Below, in pieces: positions 43,131 to 52,032 of a stretch of 64,000 nt of DNA (positions are counted from its first letter, which is position 1; each line of letters starts with the position of its first letter). Position numbers and translations under genes: made by a program. The stretch lies in assembly GCF_013466425.1 (NCBI RefSeq), contig NZ_CP059165.1, forward strand, positions 6,138,001 to 6,202,000, in the 5' to 3' direction. The notes beneath the pieces were generated by a model. It had not been told where the DNA came from. It saw only the letters and a list, made by a program, of their open reading frames with translations, and searched no databases. The stretch comes from Mycobacterium vicinigordonae. Its GTDB lineage: Bacteria; Actinomycetota; Actinomycetes; Mycobacteriales; Mycobacteriaceae.

Positions 43131-44798
43131 ATGGGCACCGAGTTCAACTTCGGCACGCTGCTCGAGGCAGTTGCAGACGCCTTCCCGGACCGTCTGGCCG
43201 TGGTGCAACACGGCCAGGGGCGGCTGAGCTACCGGGATTTTGTGGACCGGTCCCGTCGACTCGGCCGCCTGCTGGCCGACCACGGTATGGGCTGTTTTTC
43301 AGAGCGCAGCGTCCTGGCCGGTCATCAGGCCGGACAGGACCGGATGGCCCAGTATCTGCACAACGGACCGGAGTATCTCGAAGGTTTGATCGGCAGCTAC
43401 CTCGCCCGAGCCGCACCCTTCAATGTCAACTATCGGTATGGGGCAGAAGAGCTGCGTTACCTGCTCGCCGATGCGCAACCCCGCGCGATCCAGTTTCATG
43501 GCGCATTTGCACCGGTGCTGGCCGAGGCGCTTGCCACGGTCGCTCAACGCGATCTGCTCATGTTGCAAGTGGACGATGGTTCTGGCCACGCCCTGTTGCC
43601 TGGGGCGCTCGACTACGAGGATGCGCTCGCCTCCGTCGAGCCGAGTGTCGACGCAAGGCCCGATCCGGACGATTTGTATCTGCTCTACACGGGCGGAACC
43701 ACCGGATCACCGAAGGGCGTCCTGTGGAGACAGGCCGACGCGGCGGTAACCGCGCTAGGACTGGTCAACGGCAGCGAGGCTCGCGAGTGGGAGTCGTTGC
43801 AGGAGTTCATCGCATCCCGGCGGCGAACTGTCCCGGCCAAGTTCCTCACCTGTGCCCCCCTGATCCACGGAGCAGCTCAGTGGGGCGTGCTGCGGGCGCT
43901 CTGCGAAGCCGACACCGTCGTGTTTCCCGCCGATACGCGTGTCTTTGATGCCGCCCAGGTCTGCGACGCGCTCCTTAGCGAGTCGGTGAGCAGACTCTCG
44001 ATCGTCGGGGATCCGTTCGCGCGCAAACTCATCGAAGAACTCGATCGGCGGCCGCGAGATCTCGCCTCGCTGCGCTTGCTGATCAGCGGTGGGGCACCGC
44101 TGCAGCCCGAATACAAGAAGCGGCTGTTGACGTTGGTGCCCGGACTTTCGATTCTCGAGGCCATCGGCGCATCGGAAACCGGTGTGCAAGGTCGAGCAGC
44201 GGCAGCCGACGCAGTTGGCGCCGACAAGCGGACATTTCGGCGGGAAAGCGCGACGGTCGTGGTTTCCGAAGACCGCTCGCGCTTCCTGTCCGCTGGGCAC
44301 CCTGGAATTGGGTGGTTGGCATCTCGCGGACGTGTGCCGCTCGGATACCTCGGCGATGAACACAAGACCCGCGACGCCTTCCCCATCGTCGACGGAGAAC
44401 GTGTGAGTCTGCCCGGTGATCGCGCCCGGCTGCTGACTAACGACACGGTCGAGCTGCTCGGCCGCGACTCGACGACGATCAACAGCGGGGGCGAGAAGAT
44501 CTTCGCCGAGGAGGTAGAAGCTGCGGTGAAGATGCACCCCGACGTTGCGGATGCGGTGGTGTGCGGTCGCCCTAGCGCGCAATGGGGATCGGAGGTCGTT
44601 GCCATCCTGGCGTGGCTGCCCGACGTATCCGGTGACACCCGTTCGGTGCTGGCGACCTGCGCGCGTCAGCTAGCACGCTACAAGCTCCCGAAGGCATTCA
44701 TCGTTGTCGACCAGGTGGAACGCAGCCCTTCGGGCAAGCCCGATTACCGCTGGGCTCTCGACCAGGCCGTCAAGCGCAGCCCGATCGCAGATCAATGA
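43131..44798 (+). CDS. Acyl-CoA synthetase (FadD-type, cassette 2)
   Basis: A 555-residue AMP-forming ligase. P-loop LLYTGGTTGSPKGVLWR, then CAPLIHGAAQWG, AIGASETGVQG, and the C-terminal GRDSTTINSGGEKIFAEEVE with SPSGKPDYRW. It is paralogous to the ligase at 35929 but has an insertion of about 20 residues near residue 55 (GMGCFSERSVLAGHQAGQ). GGGAAGGAA precedes ATG 43131. It follows the RibBA-like gene by 88 bases; a hairpin follows it. Confidence 0.88.
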   Translation: MGTEFNFGTLLEAVADAFPDRLAVVQHGQGRLSYRDFVDRSRRLGRLLADHGMGCFSERSVLAGHQAGQDRMAQYLHNGPEYLEGLIGSYLARAAPFNVNYRYGAEELRYLLADAQPRAIQFHGAFAPVLAEALATVAQRDLLMLQVDDGSGHALLPGALDYEDALASVEPSVDARPDPDDLYLLYTGGTTGSPKGVLWRQADAAVTALGLVNGSEAREWESLQEFIASRRRTVPAKFLTCAPLIHGAAQWGVLRALCEADTVVFPADTRVFDAAQVCDALLSESVSRLSIVGDPFARKLIEELDRRPRDLASLRLLISGGAPLQPEYKKRLLTLVPGLSILEAIGASETGVQGRAAAADAVGADKRTFRRESATVVVSEDRSRFLSAGHPGIGWLASRGRVPLGYLGDEHKTRDAFPIVDGERVSLPGDRARLLTNDTVELLGRDSTTINSGGEKIFAEEVEAAVKMHPDVADAVVCGRPSAQWGSEVVAILAWLPDVSGDTRSVLATCARQLARYKLPKAFIVVDQVERSPSGKPDYRWALDQAVKRSPIADQ

Positions 44799-44887
44799 TC
44801 GGATCATCAACCGCGGCAACTTATTACGCATCGGAGTAGCCGGCCGACACGAACGTCAGACTGATCGGCCCGCGGCGCTGGCAACCC

Positions 44888-44913
44888 GGCGCGACGGACC
44901 CTGGGTCCGCGCC
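44888..44913 (+). terminator. Hairpin after the acyl-CoA synthetase gene
   Basis: GGCGCG...GGACC pairs with GGTCCGCGCC around CTG, with a small bulge on the 5' side. It stands 90 bases past the stop codon and before the next operator and promoter, so it could terminate transcription. Confidence 0.4.
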
Positions 44914-45002
44914 GCCGCAGGGGCGCCGTGTCGCGAAAAGTTCGCGGTACCTAGCGCGACGCTGACGATGGACAGGCTACCGCCGAAGGGCTAATGTAAT
45001 GG

Positions 45003-45014
45003 GTGAGCGCTCAC
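45003..45014. promoter_or_regulatory. Perfect operator palindrome GTGAGCGCTCAC
   Basis: The fully symmetrical version of the operator found at 25006, 25036 and 27573. TAATGTAAT lies just upstream and CAATAG just downstream, as in the other copies. It is 41 bases before the amidohydrolase start. Confidence 0.65.
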
Positions 45015-45055
45015 TCAATAGCCCACAAAACCTCTCCCTAACCGAAGGAGACTCG

Positions 45056-46480
45056 ATGAGTCCGGCGGACAGCGACGTCATAATCCGGCCACAGTCCAAG
45101 CGACGGATGGACTTGCCGACAATCCTGCAACCACTATCGACCGAAGAGTTCCGTCCCATTCCCCTCGCGGGAAGGGACCGGCGGGCCCTGGGCCGATGGG
45201 CGGCCGACGCCGACGACCACGCCCGCAGCAGAGGCGACGATCCGGTCGTCTACGCACTCAGCAGGTCCGGTACGGCGGCGGCGCTGCTGGAAGTAAACAA
45301 AGAGTCTGGTTATCGCTTCTACGACGTGCCCCCGGAAGCTGCCGTGGACGACCAGGCGGCTGCCGAGTGCCTAGGTGGAACCAGCCCGGTGATCGACGTG
45401 CAGACGCACTACATCTCCGACCGCCCCGAAGTGGACCCGCTGCGCGAGTCGATGAAGACGGTGATCGGCCTCTTCGCCGAAGACTGGCCGGGCTTGAGCG
45501 ATGTGACTCGCTACTCCCTCGCCGAGTACCTGCGTTGCATCTATCTACAGAGCGACACAGCCGTCGCAGTCCTCACCTCGTCGCCGGGAAGCGACGGCAA
45601 GGGCAGACTGCTGACCAACGAGGAACTCGCCGGCACCCGGGCTCTACTCGAGCGATTCGGCGGTAGCGGACGGCTCCTCAACCATGTGGTCGTCGACCCC
45701 AAGAACCCCGCAGACCTCGAGGCGATGGGCACGTGGAGCACGGAGCTGACGTGTGCCGGCTGGAAGACGTACACCATGGGTGTCGTCGACCCCTCGACCG
45801 GCTCCTTTCAGGACGGCTCCGGCTGGCGCCTGGACGACGAACAAACAGGAATCCCCTTCCTCGAGCGGGTCCTGGAATGCGGGCCACGGCTGGTGTGCGC
45901 CCACAAAGGCATCAGCGGATTCGTCCCGACGGCATCACCCGTCGACGTCGGACCGGCAGCAAAGGGCTTCCCGGACATCAACTTCGTGGTCTACCACTCG
46001 GGTTACGAGCCACCGATCGCACCCGGCATGGAAGAAGGTCCATACAACGAGGCCGAAGACAAGGGCGTTAACCGGCTGATCACCAGCCTGGCCCAGGCGG
46101 GAATCGGTCGAGGGTCCAATGTGCACGCAGAGATAGGGGCCACCTGGTTCTGTCTTATAAAGAGGCCGGAGCAAGCAGCGCACGTGCTGGGCAAGCTACT
46201 GCTCGCGGTGGGCGAGGACAACCTCGTCTGGGGTACCGATTGCGCCTGGTGGGGGTCATCGCAACCGCTGGTCGACGCATTCCGGGCCTTCCAGATTCCG
46301 CAGGAATACCAGGACCGCTACGGCTACCCGGCGCTGACTGCCGAAATCAAAGAAAAGGTGCTGACCACCAATCCCGCCAAGTTGTACTCCATCGACGTCG
46401 ACGCCGTGCGGGCGATGGCGCAGACCGACGACCTTGCGTGGGCGCGAAACATTCTCGCCGAGCAGCAAGGTGGGGCGTGA
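45056..46480 (+). CDS. ACMSD-type amidohydrolase (amidohydrolase_2)
   Basis: A 474-residue metal-dependent TIM-barrel hydrolase or decarboxylase. A metal-ligand segment VIDVQTHYI (where ACMSD has D-x-H-x-H; first His is Gln), HKGISGF, YHSGYEPPI and WGTDCAWWG are visible. Such proteins cleave C-C or C-N bonds of cyclic or keto acids. AAGGAG lies 7 bases before ATG 45056. Stop and next start overlap as GTGA, so it forms an operon with the second P450, SDR, crotonase, amidohydrolase and dehydrogenases. Confidence 0.82.
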   Translation: MSPADSDVIIRPQSKRRMDLPTILQPLSTEEFRPIPLAGRDRRALGRWAADADDHARSRGDDPVVYALSRSGTAAALLEVNKESGYRFYDVPPEAAVDDQAAAECLGGTSPVIDVQTHYISDRPEVDPLRESMKTVIGLFAEDWPGLSDVTRYSLAEYLRCIYLQSDTAVAVLTSSPGSDGKGRLLTNEELAGTRALLERFGGSGRLLNHVVVDPKNPADLEAMGTWSTELTCAGWKTYTMGVVDPSTGSFQDGSGWRLDDEQTGIPFLERVLECGPRLVCAHKGISGFVPTASPVDVGPAAKGFPDINFVVYHSGYEPPIAPGMEEGPYNEAEDKGVNRLITSLAQAGIGRGSNVHAEIGATWFCLIKRPEQAAHVLGKLLLAVGEDNLVWGTDCAWWGSSQPLVDAFRAFQIPQEYQDRYGYPALTAEIKEKVLTTNPAKLYSIDVDAVRAMAQTDDLAWARNILAEQQGGA

Positions 46481-47808
46481 AAGCTTCCGGGCTTGACGGG
46501 GATCTCGACCAAGCGATCTCAGCGATCCCAGACGCGCTCGTCAGACCCCTTGATTCCATGCTCGTCGGTGACCTTCCGGAACTGCGCCGGCCCTACCAGC
46601 TGCTGGGCGCACTTCGCGACGAGGCGGGCGCGGTAGTCGCCCAGGATCCCGACGGCACCTTTGGCGGGCAGACCATACCGACTTCTTTTGTGCAACCGCC
46701 CGGAACGCCCCTCTACTTCGTCCTTGGCTGGGAGGCCGCCAACGAGGTCCTGCGAAATCCCGCACTTTTCGCAAACGGCGACGGCGCCTACGGGGTGTTC
46801 ACCGAGACGTTCTCACCCGGAGCCATGCCCAACATCGACGGCGCCGAGCATCGTGACCACCGCAAACTCATGCTGCAGGCGTTCGGTGTCCCGGCAATTG
46901 GCCGCTTGGTCGCCGACCTGCTGAATCCGCTGGCCACCTTTCTCGTCGACCGCGTCGCCCGCCGGCTTGACGAGGGCCTGCCGGTCTGTGCGGCGCGCGA
47001 CATCGGCCTGCCGATGGCCTTCCGGACCATCACCGAGCTTATGGGCCTGCCGCACAACAGGTTTGCCGAATTCATGAGTCTCGCCTGCGACGCGTTCGAC
47101 GCACCGTCCAATCTCGAGAACGCAATGTTGGCCCATGCCCGGCTGAATGAGATGTGGACGCACGAACTCGCCGAACGCCGACAACGCCCGACTCAGGATC
47201 TGATCTCGTGGCTTGCGGCCGCCGAGCTGACATCCGGTCGGCAGTTCACCGACGAGGAAATCTTCAACTACGCGCGCGTCTTCTTGCCGGCCGGCGTGGA
47301 GACAACGGCGCGACAGATTCCGTTGCTGCTGATGGCGGTGCTGGAAAACCCCGCCGACTACGCCGCACTGGTCGCTGATCCGGCGCTGATCGACCCCGCT
47401 ATCGAGGAAGCGATGCGCTATCTGCCTGCGGTACTGCAGGTTCCGCGCCGCGCGACCGCTGATACGACGCTGGCCGGCGTCGCGCTGCCGGCAGGCGCAT
47501 CGGTCATCGTGTGGACGGGCATCGCCAACCGGGATCCAGCTGCTTTTGAACGGCCCGACCGCTTCGATCTGCGCCGCCCACGGAAGCAAAATCTGACGTT
47601 CTCCGCGGGCCCACACTTCTGCCTGGGAGCGCCGCTTGCCCGGACCGAGATGCGGCTGGTCCTGGATCAACTGATCCGCAAGATTCCGAACCTGCGGCTG
47701 AACCTACCGGCCGAAGAAATCGACGTACGTGGACTGGGCGTCCGTTCGCCCCAACGCGTACCGCTGGGCTGTCGAAGTAACACCAATCCTCGAAAGGAAT
47801 GTCCATGA
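46477..47808 (+). CDS. Cytochrome P450 (cassette 2)
   Basis: A 443-residue P450 closely related to the one at 33911. I-helix AGVETTA, E-x-x-R as EEAMR, haem loop FSAGPHFCLGAPLARTE. Shared stretches include DIGLPMAFRTITELMGLPHNRF. GTG 46477 overlaps the amidohydrolase stop and the preceding GCAAGGTGGGG works as a ribosome site. Its last residues overlap the next SDR gene. No ferredoxin is adjacent. Probably a second oxidation of the same compound class (inference). Confidence 0.9.
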   Translation: MKASGLDGDLDQAISAIPDALVRPLDSMLVGDLPELRRPYQLLGALRDEAGAVVAQDPDGTFGGQTIPTSFVQPPGTPLYFVLGWEAANEVLRNPALFANGDGAYGVFTETFSPGAMPNIDGAEHRDHRKLMLQAFGVPAIGRLVADLLNPLATFLVDRVARRLDEGLPVCAARDIGLPMAFRTITELMGLPHNRFAEFMSLACDAFDAPSNLENAMLAHARLNEMWTHELAERRQRPTQDLISWLAAAELTSGRQFTDEEIFNYARVFLPAGVETTARQIPLLLMAVLENPADYAALVADPALIDPAIEEAMRYLPAVLQVPRRATADTTLAGVALPAGASVIVWTGIANRDPAAFERPDRFDLRRPRKQNLTFSAGPHFCLGAPLARTEMRLVLDQLIRKIPNLRLNLPAEEIDVRGLGVRSPQRVPLGCRSNTNPRKECP

Positions 47809-48587
47809 GCACGTCGCCAGGCAGGTATGAAGGCCGGGTAGCAATAGTTACCGGCGGAGCCAGAGGGATGGGCGAAGCCGAGATCAGACGCTTCGCAGCC
47901 GAAGGCGCGAAGGTAGTAATCGCGGACATCCTCGACGAGGAGGGGCGGTGTCTGGCGAAGGAGATCGGCGAGTCGGCATTGTTCGTCCACCTCGATGTGA
48001 CGCAGGAGGACGAATGGGCCCAGGGAGTTGCCGCGGTCGAAGACCACTTCGGCCGGATCGACGTACTGGTCAATAACGCCGGCATCGCGCAGCTCGATCC
48101 CATTCAAACGATCAGCGCCGAAGCCTTCATGCGACAGATACAGGTCAACGCGCTGGGACCGTTCCTAGGAGTGCGTACCCTCGTGGAGCCGATGAAGCGG
48201 TCCGGGGGCGGGGCAATCGTGAACGTCGCCTCGGTGGCGGCCCTTTCCGGTCTGGAATATCAAGCGTCCTACAGCGCGTCCAAGCACGCGGTTCGAGGCA
48301 TTACAGCGGTGGCCGCCAAGGAACTCGGCCCCTTGGGCATCCGTGTCAACACCGTGCTGCCGGGCGGCGTCGACACCCCGATGCTGCGCGGACCGCTGGG
48401 CGACGACTTCGACTTCGACGCCATGTTGTCGGGCACACCGGTGGGACGGCCCGGCGTGCCCGAGGAAGTTGCAGCCGTGGTGTGCTTCCTGTGCGCTCCG
48501 GAGGCCTCGTTCGTCACGGGCGCCGAAGTCGCCGTCGACGGCGGCATCCAAGCCTGCCTCACCCTGCCCCCACCGCGGACTCACTGA
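47805..48587 (+). CDS. Short-chain dehydrogenase/reductase (cassette 2)
   Basis: A 260-residue SDR: RVAIVTGGARGMG, DVLVNNAGIA, VNVASVAAL and catalytic ASYSASKHAV, ending FVTGAEVAVDGG. ATG 47805 overlaps the P450 stop as ATGA, with AAGGAA upstream. The pairing with a P450 and ligase mirrors the first cassette. Probably acts on the hydroxy compound formed by the P450 or on a hydroxyacyl-CoA. Confidence 0.87.
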   Translation: MSTSPGRYEGRVAIVTGGARGMGEAEIRRFAAEGAKVVIADILDEEGRCLAKEIGESALFVHLDVTQEDEWAQGVAAVEDHFGRIDVLVNNAGIAQLDPIQTISAEAFMRQIQVNALGPFLGVRTLVEPMKRSGGGAIVNVASVAALSGLEYQASYSASKHAVRGITAVAAKELGPLGIRVNTVLPGGVDTPMLRGPLGDDFDFDAMLSGTPVGRPGVPEEVAAVVCFLCAPEASFVTGAEVAVDGGIQACLTLPPPRTH

Positions 48588-48599
48588 GGGCACCGCGGC

Positions 48600-49403
48600 A
48601 TGGCTATCACCTCGGGCGTAACGCCCCACCCGGCGTCCGCTGATGTGGACCACGACTGGCTACGCGTCGAGCGCATCGGTCCCGCGGCAGTCGTCGTGTT
48701 CGACCGGCCTCAGCGGCGCAATTCGCTGTCCCCGCCACAGGCGCGAGGACTAACCGCACTCCTGGAGGAAATCGGCACCGACCCGTCCATCAGTGGTGTT
48801 GTGCTCACCGGAAACGGAGCCTTCTGCGCGGGTGGTGACATGAAGGCGATCGTCCCCATCATCAAAGAGGGCACCGACGCGTTACGCACCGTCGTGTATG
48901 GCGCGTTCCAGCGTCTGATGCGCACTCTGGTGCAGCTGCCGGTACCGCTGGTGGCTGCGGTCGACGGGGCGGCAGTGGGATTCGGATTCGACCTCGCCCT
49001 AGCCTGCGATTGCCGGTTCATCGGTCCGCAGGGGTGGTTGCAGCAGGGCTGGGCGGTCGGCGGCGCCATCCCCGCGACCGGCGGTGTGCTGTTCCTGGAC
49101 CGTATCCGCCCCGACCTGCTCTGGCGGCTACTCGACGGCCAGCACCACATCGACGGACCCCAAGCCGAGAAGTTGGGGCTCGGCGAGGCAACGACAGGAC
49201 CCGCGGTGGACGCTGCGGTGCTCCGGGTGACCTCGTTCGCGCAAATGCCCAGGACGACGCTGCGGCGTTACGTCGACCTGGCCCGCAGCGACCTGCGGGA
49301 CCGGCTCGAGTCCTACCTCCCAGTCGCCCTGGATCACCAGGTCGCCTGCCTAACCAGCACCGAATTCATGGCCTTCACCGACCGCTTCCGCGCACAGGCC
49401 TGA
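48600..49403 (+). CDS. Enoyl-CoA hydratase-like protein lacking both usual glutamates
   Basis: A 267-residue crotonase-fold protein. The oxyanion-hole segments CAGGDMKA and AVGFGFDLA are present. In rat hydratase terms the Glu of G-G-G-C-E-L is Asp (GFGFDL) and the Glu of Q-P-E is Trp (LQQGW), so ordinary water addition is unlikely; isomerase, dehalogenase- or hydrolase-like activity are alternatives. It starts 12 bases after the SDR. Operon member. Confidence 0.82.
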   Translation: MAITSGVTPHPASADVDHDWLRVERIGPAAVVVFDRPQRRNSLSPPQARGLTALLEEIGTDPSISGVVLTGNGAFCAGGDMKAIVPIIKEGTDALRTVVYGAFQRLMRTLVQLPVPLVAAVDGAAVGFGFDLALACDCRFIGPQGWLQQGWAVGGAIPATGGVLFLDRIRPDLLWRLLDGQHHIDGPQAEKLGLGEATTGPAVDAAVLRVTSFAQMPRTTLRRYVDLARSDLRDRLESYLPVALDHQVACLTSTEFMAFTDRFRAQA

Positions 49404-49444
49404 ACACCACAAAAACTCACAGCAGCACCAGAAAGGGATGAGTC

Positions 49445-50734
49445 ATGCGAACTGACGACATGATCCTGATCAGCGTCGACGACCACGTCATCGAACCGGC
49501 GAACATGTTCGACGGCCATATGCCTGCCAAGTACGCCGACCGCGCCCCCCGCGTGGTCCGAAACGAGCACGGCGTCCAATCCTGGGTCTTCGAAGGCCAG
49601 GAAACCTTCAACATCGGCATGAACGCGGTCGTCGGCCGGCCCCGCGAAGAATTCTCGGTGGAACCTGCGTCTTTCGACGACATGCGGCGAGCCTGCTGGG
49701 ATGTACACGAGCGCGTGCGGGATATGAGCGCTAACGGTGTGCTGGCGGGTGTTCCGTTCCCGAGCTTCCCCCGTTTCTGCGGACAGTTCTTCGCCGGCGC
49801 CGACGACAAAGATCTCGCGCTAGCGACCGTCCGCGCCTACAACGACTGGATGATCGGCGACTGGTGTGGTCCGTACCCCGAACGGTTTGTGCCGCTGGCG
49901 ATTCCGCCGTACTGGGACCCCGAGGCGGCGGCGGCGGAAGTTCACCGCGTGAGCGAACTTGGTTGCCACGCAATGACGTTCTCGGAGAACCCGTACAAGC
50001 TTGGACAGCCCAGCCTGCACAGTGAGCACTGGAACCCACTTTGGCAGGCGTGTTCGGATACCGGCACCACGGTGTGTATGCACATCGGGTCGTCTTCACA
50101 ATTGCTGGTCACGGCACCCGACGCCGCCGCGCACGTGACCCTGGTCCTGGCCCCCGTCATTGCCGTGCTGACCGCTGCGGACCTGCTCTTCTCGCACGTC
50201 CTGCGGAAATTCCCCGACCTGCGTTTCGCCTTGTCCGAAGGGGGCATTGGCTGGGTCCCCTATTTCGCCGAGCGAGCGGACTACGCCCACCGGCAGCACA
50301 CGTGGATCGACGATGGCTTCGAGAGCAGCATGCCCAGCGAGGTATTCCGCAAACAGGTCTACACCTGCTTCATCGAGGACCACGCGGGCGTAGCGCAACG
50401 AGACCGGATCGGCGTCGAATCCATCATGTGGGAATGCGATTATCCGCACTCGGATTCGACTTGGCCCAACAGTCCCGAGAGTGCCGCCAGAAGTCTCGCC
50501 GGTTGTACCGACGCGGAAGTTGATGCCATCACGCACCTTAACGCGATGCGCCTGTTCTCCTTCGATCCATTCAGTCATCGTCCGCGTGAACGGTGCACGG
50601 TGGGGGCGTTGCGCGCTGAAGCCCACGACGTAGATGTCACACCACGCAGCATTGGCGAGAAGGCCAAGGGCGCAATATCGTCCAGCGACCTGTTCTCAAA
50701 GGTGCTCCCCAACCAGACATTGACGACCAGTTAG
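49445..50734 (+). CDS. Amidohydrolase_2 family protein
   Basis: A 429-residue ACMSD-superfamily enzyme starting with the family signature LISVDDHVIEP (first metal ligands D-D-H), with CMHIGSSS, ALSEGGIGWVPYF and WECDYPHSDSTWP further on. The final Asp in CDYPHSD is the usual metal ligand. It is only distantly related to the amidohydrolase at 45056. AAAGGGATG lies upstream. Such proteins are frequent in mycobacterial lipid-degradation clusters but their reactions are mostly unknown. Confidence 0.82.
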   Translation: MRTDDMILISVDDHVIEPANMFDGHMPAKYADRAPRVVRNEHGVQSWVFEGQETFNIGMNAVVGRPREEFSVEPASFDDMRRACWDVHERVRDMSANGVLAGVPFPSFPRFCGQFFAGADDKDLALATVRAYNDWMIGDWCGPYPERFVPLAIPPYWDPEAAAAEVHRVSELGCHAMTFSENPYKLGQPSLHSEHWNPLWQACSDTGTTVCMHIGSSSQLLVTAPDAAAHVTLVLAPVIAVLTAADLLFSHVLRKFPDLRFALSEGGIGWVPYFAERADYAHRQHTWIDDGFESSMPSEVFRKQVYTCFIEDHAGVAQRDRIGVESIMWECDYPHSDSTWPNSPESAARSLAGCTDAEVDAITHLNAMRLFSFDPFSHRPRERCTVGALRAEAHDVDVTPRSIGEKAKGAISSSDLFSKVLPNQTLTTS

Positions 50735-50772
50735 ATGGCTCATTTCACCGTGCACGTTTCAGAATTCCGGCG

Positions 50773-52032
50773 GTGTGCCGGGTGACCATCGCATCGGAGG
50801 GTGCTCAGGTTGAGCAGTTCCAAGAACAAGTCCGCAATTGGCTACATGACCAAGCACCCAGACACGGCTGGATCCGCAGGCCTGACTCGCGCAGGCAACG
50901 CGGCGGTGCGAACGACGCGGAAGACGCGGCCCTGGTCGCTAAGGCAAAGCAGTGCCAACGGCTGCTCTTCGACGCGGGTTTCGCCGGAATCTCGTGGCCG
51001 CAGGAGTACGGCGGCCGGGGGCTGAGCCTGCGCGAGGAGATCGCGTTCAACATCGAAGCCGCGTCCTACGATCTCCCGTTGGGCATTTACGTGATCGGTC
51101 TCGGGATGTGTGGGCCGACACTGTTGGCGCTGGGGACAGCAGAACAAAAACAGCGGCACATCACGCCGCTGCTGCGAGGCGAAGAACTCTGGTGTCAAAT
51201 GTTCTCCGAGCCCGAGGCCGGCTCCGACATCGCGGGACTACGGATGCGGGCGGTGCGAGACGGTGACAGCTGGATCCTCAACGGTCAGAAGATATGGGCA
51301 TCGGGAGCGCGGCGTTGCGATTTCGGGCTCGTGCTGGCCCGCACCGATCGAAATGTGGCCAAGCACAAGGGCATAACGATGTTCATCGTCGATATGCGCA
51401 ACCCTGGCGTCACCACCCGCCCGATCAGCCAGATGGACGGCGGCGCACACTTCGACGAGGTGTTCTTCGCCGATGCGCGCATCCCGCACACCAGTGTCGT
51501 CGGCGAGGTGAACCAGGGCTGGACGGCTGCGACGGTCACGTTGGCCACCGAGCGGCTGACGTTGGGCGCTGTGCGGACACTCAATGACGCGCCGTCTAGC
51601 GAGACGCTCATCGATCGCGCCCGGCACCTTGGGCGGCAAAAGGATTCGGAGCTGCGGCGGCAACTGGTGGAGTTGTGGATCGCGGAGCGGATCGTCGGGT
51701 TGCTCTCCGAGCGGATCATTTCCGGGATCATGCGCGGAGCGCCTCCGGGGCCCGAGGGATCGGTCGCCAAGTTGGTGCGGACCGACTACTACCGGCTGTC
51801 GGCCCAGGTGGGTGCAGCAATCGCCGCTGCGGCGGCCACCGCTTGGAATCCCCAGACGGAGGCCGCCGATCTCTGGGCCCAGACGCTGCTGTTCGTGCCG
51901 TCGCTGTCCATCGGCGGCGGGACCGACGAGGTACTGCGAAACGTAATCGGGGAGCGCGTACTTGGGCTGCCCAAGGAGCCCCAGGTAGATCGGGATGTCC
52001 CATTTCGCGAACTTGCTGGAAAGGGGCTGTGA
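50773..52032 (+). CDS. Acyl-CoA dehydrogenase, first of a pair
   Basis: A 419-residue FAD enzyme. CQMFSEPEAGSD is the flavin-binding signature near residue 145, and LSIGGGTDEVLRNVIGERVL near the end carries the catalytic-base region. Its stop overlaps the start of the second dehydrogenase by one base. In steroid-degrading actinobacteria such adjacent genes encode alpha2-beta2 heterotetramers that desaturate steroid side-chain or ring CoA esters. GTG 50773 or GTG 50782 could be the start. Confidence 0.87.
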   Translation: MCRVTIASEGAQVEQFQEQVRNWLHDQAPRHGWIRRPDSRRQRGGANDAEDAALVAKAKQCQRLLFDAGFAGISWPQEYGGRGLSLREEIAFNIEAASYDLPLGIYVIGLGMCGPTLLALGTAEQKQRHITPLLRGEELWCQMFSEPEAGSDIAGLRMRAVRDGDSWILNGQKIWASGARRCDFGLVLARTDRNVAKHKGITMFIVDMRNPGVTTRPISQMDGGAHFDEVFFADARIPHTSVVGEVNQGWTAATVTLATERLTLGAVRTLNDAPSSETLIDRARHLGRQKDSELRRQLVELWIAERIVGLLSERIISGIMRGAPPGPEGSVAKLVRTDYYRLSAQVGAAIAAAAATAWNPQTEAADLWAQTLLFVPSLSIGGGTDEVLRNVIGERVLGLPKEPQVDRDVPFRELAGKGL

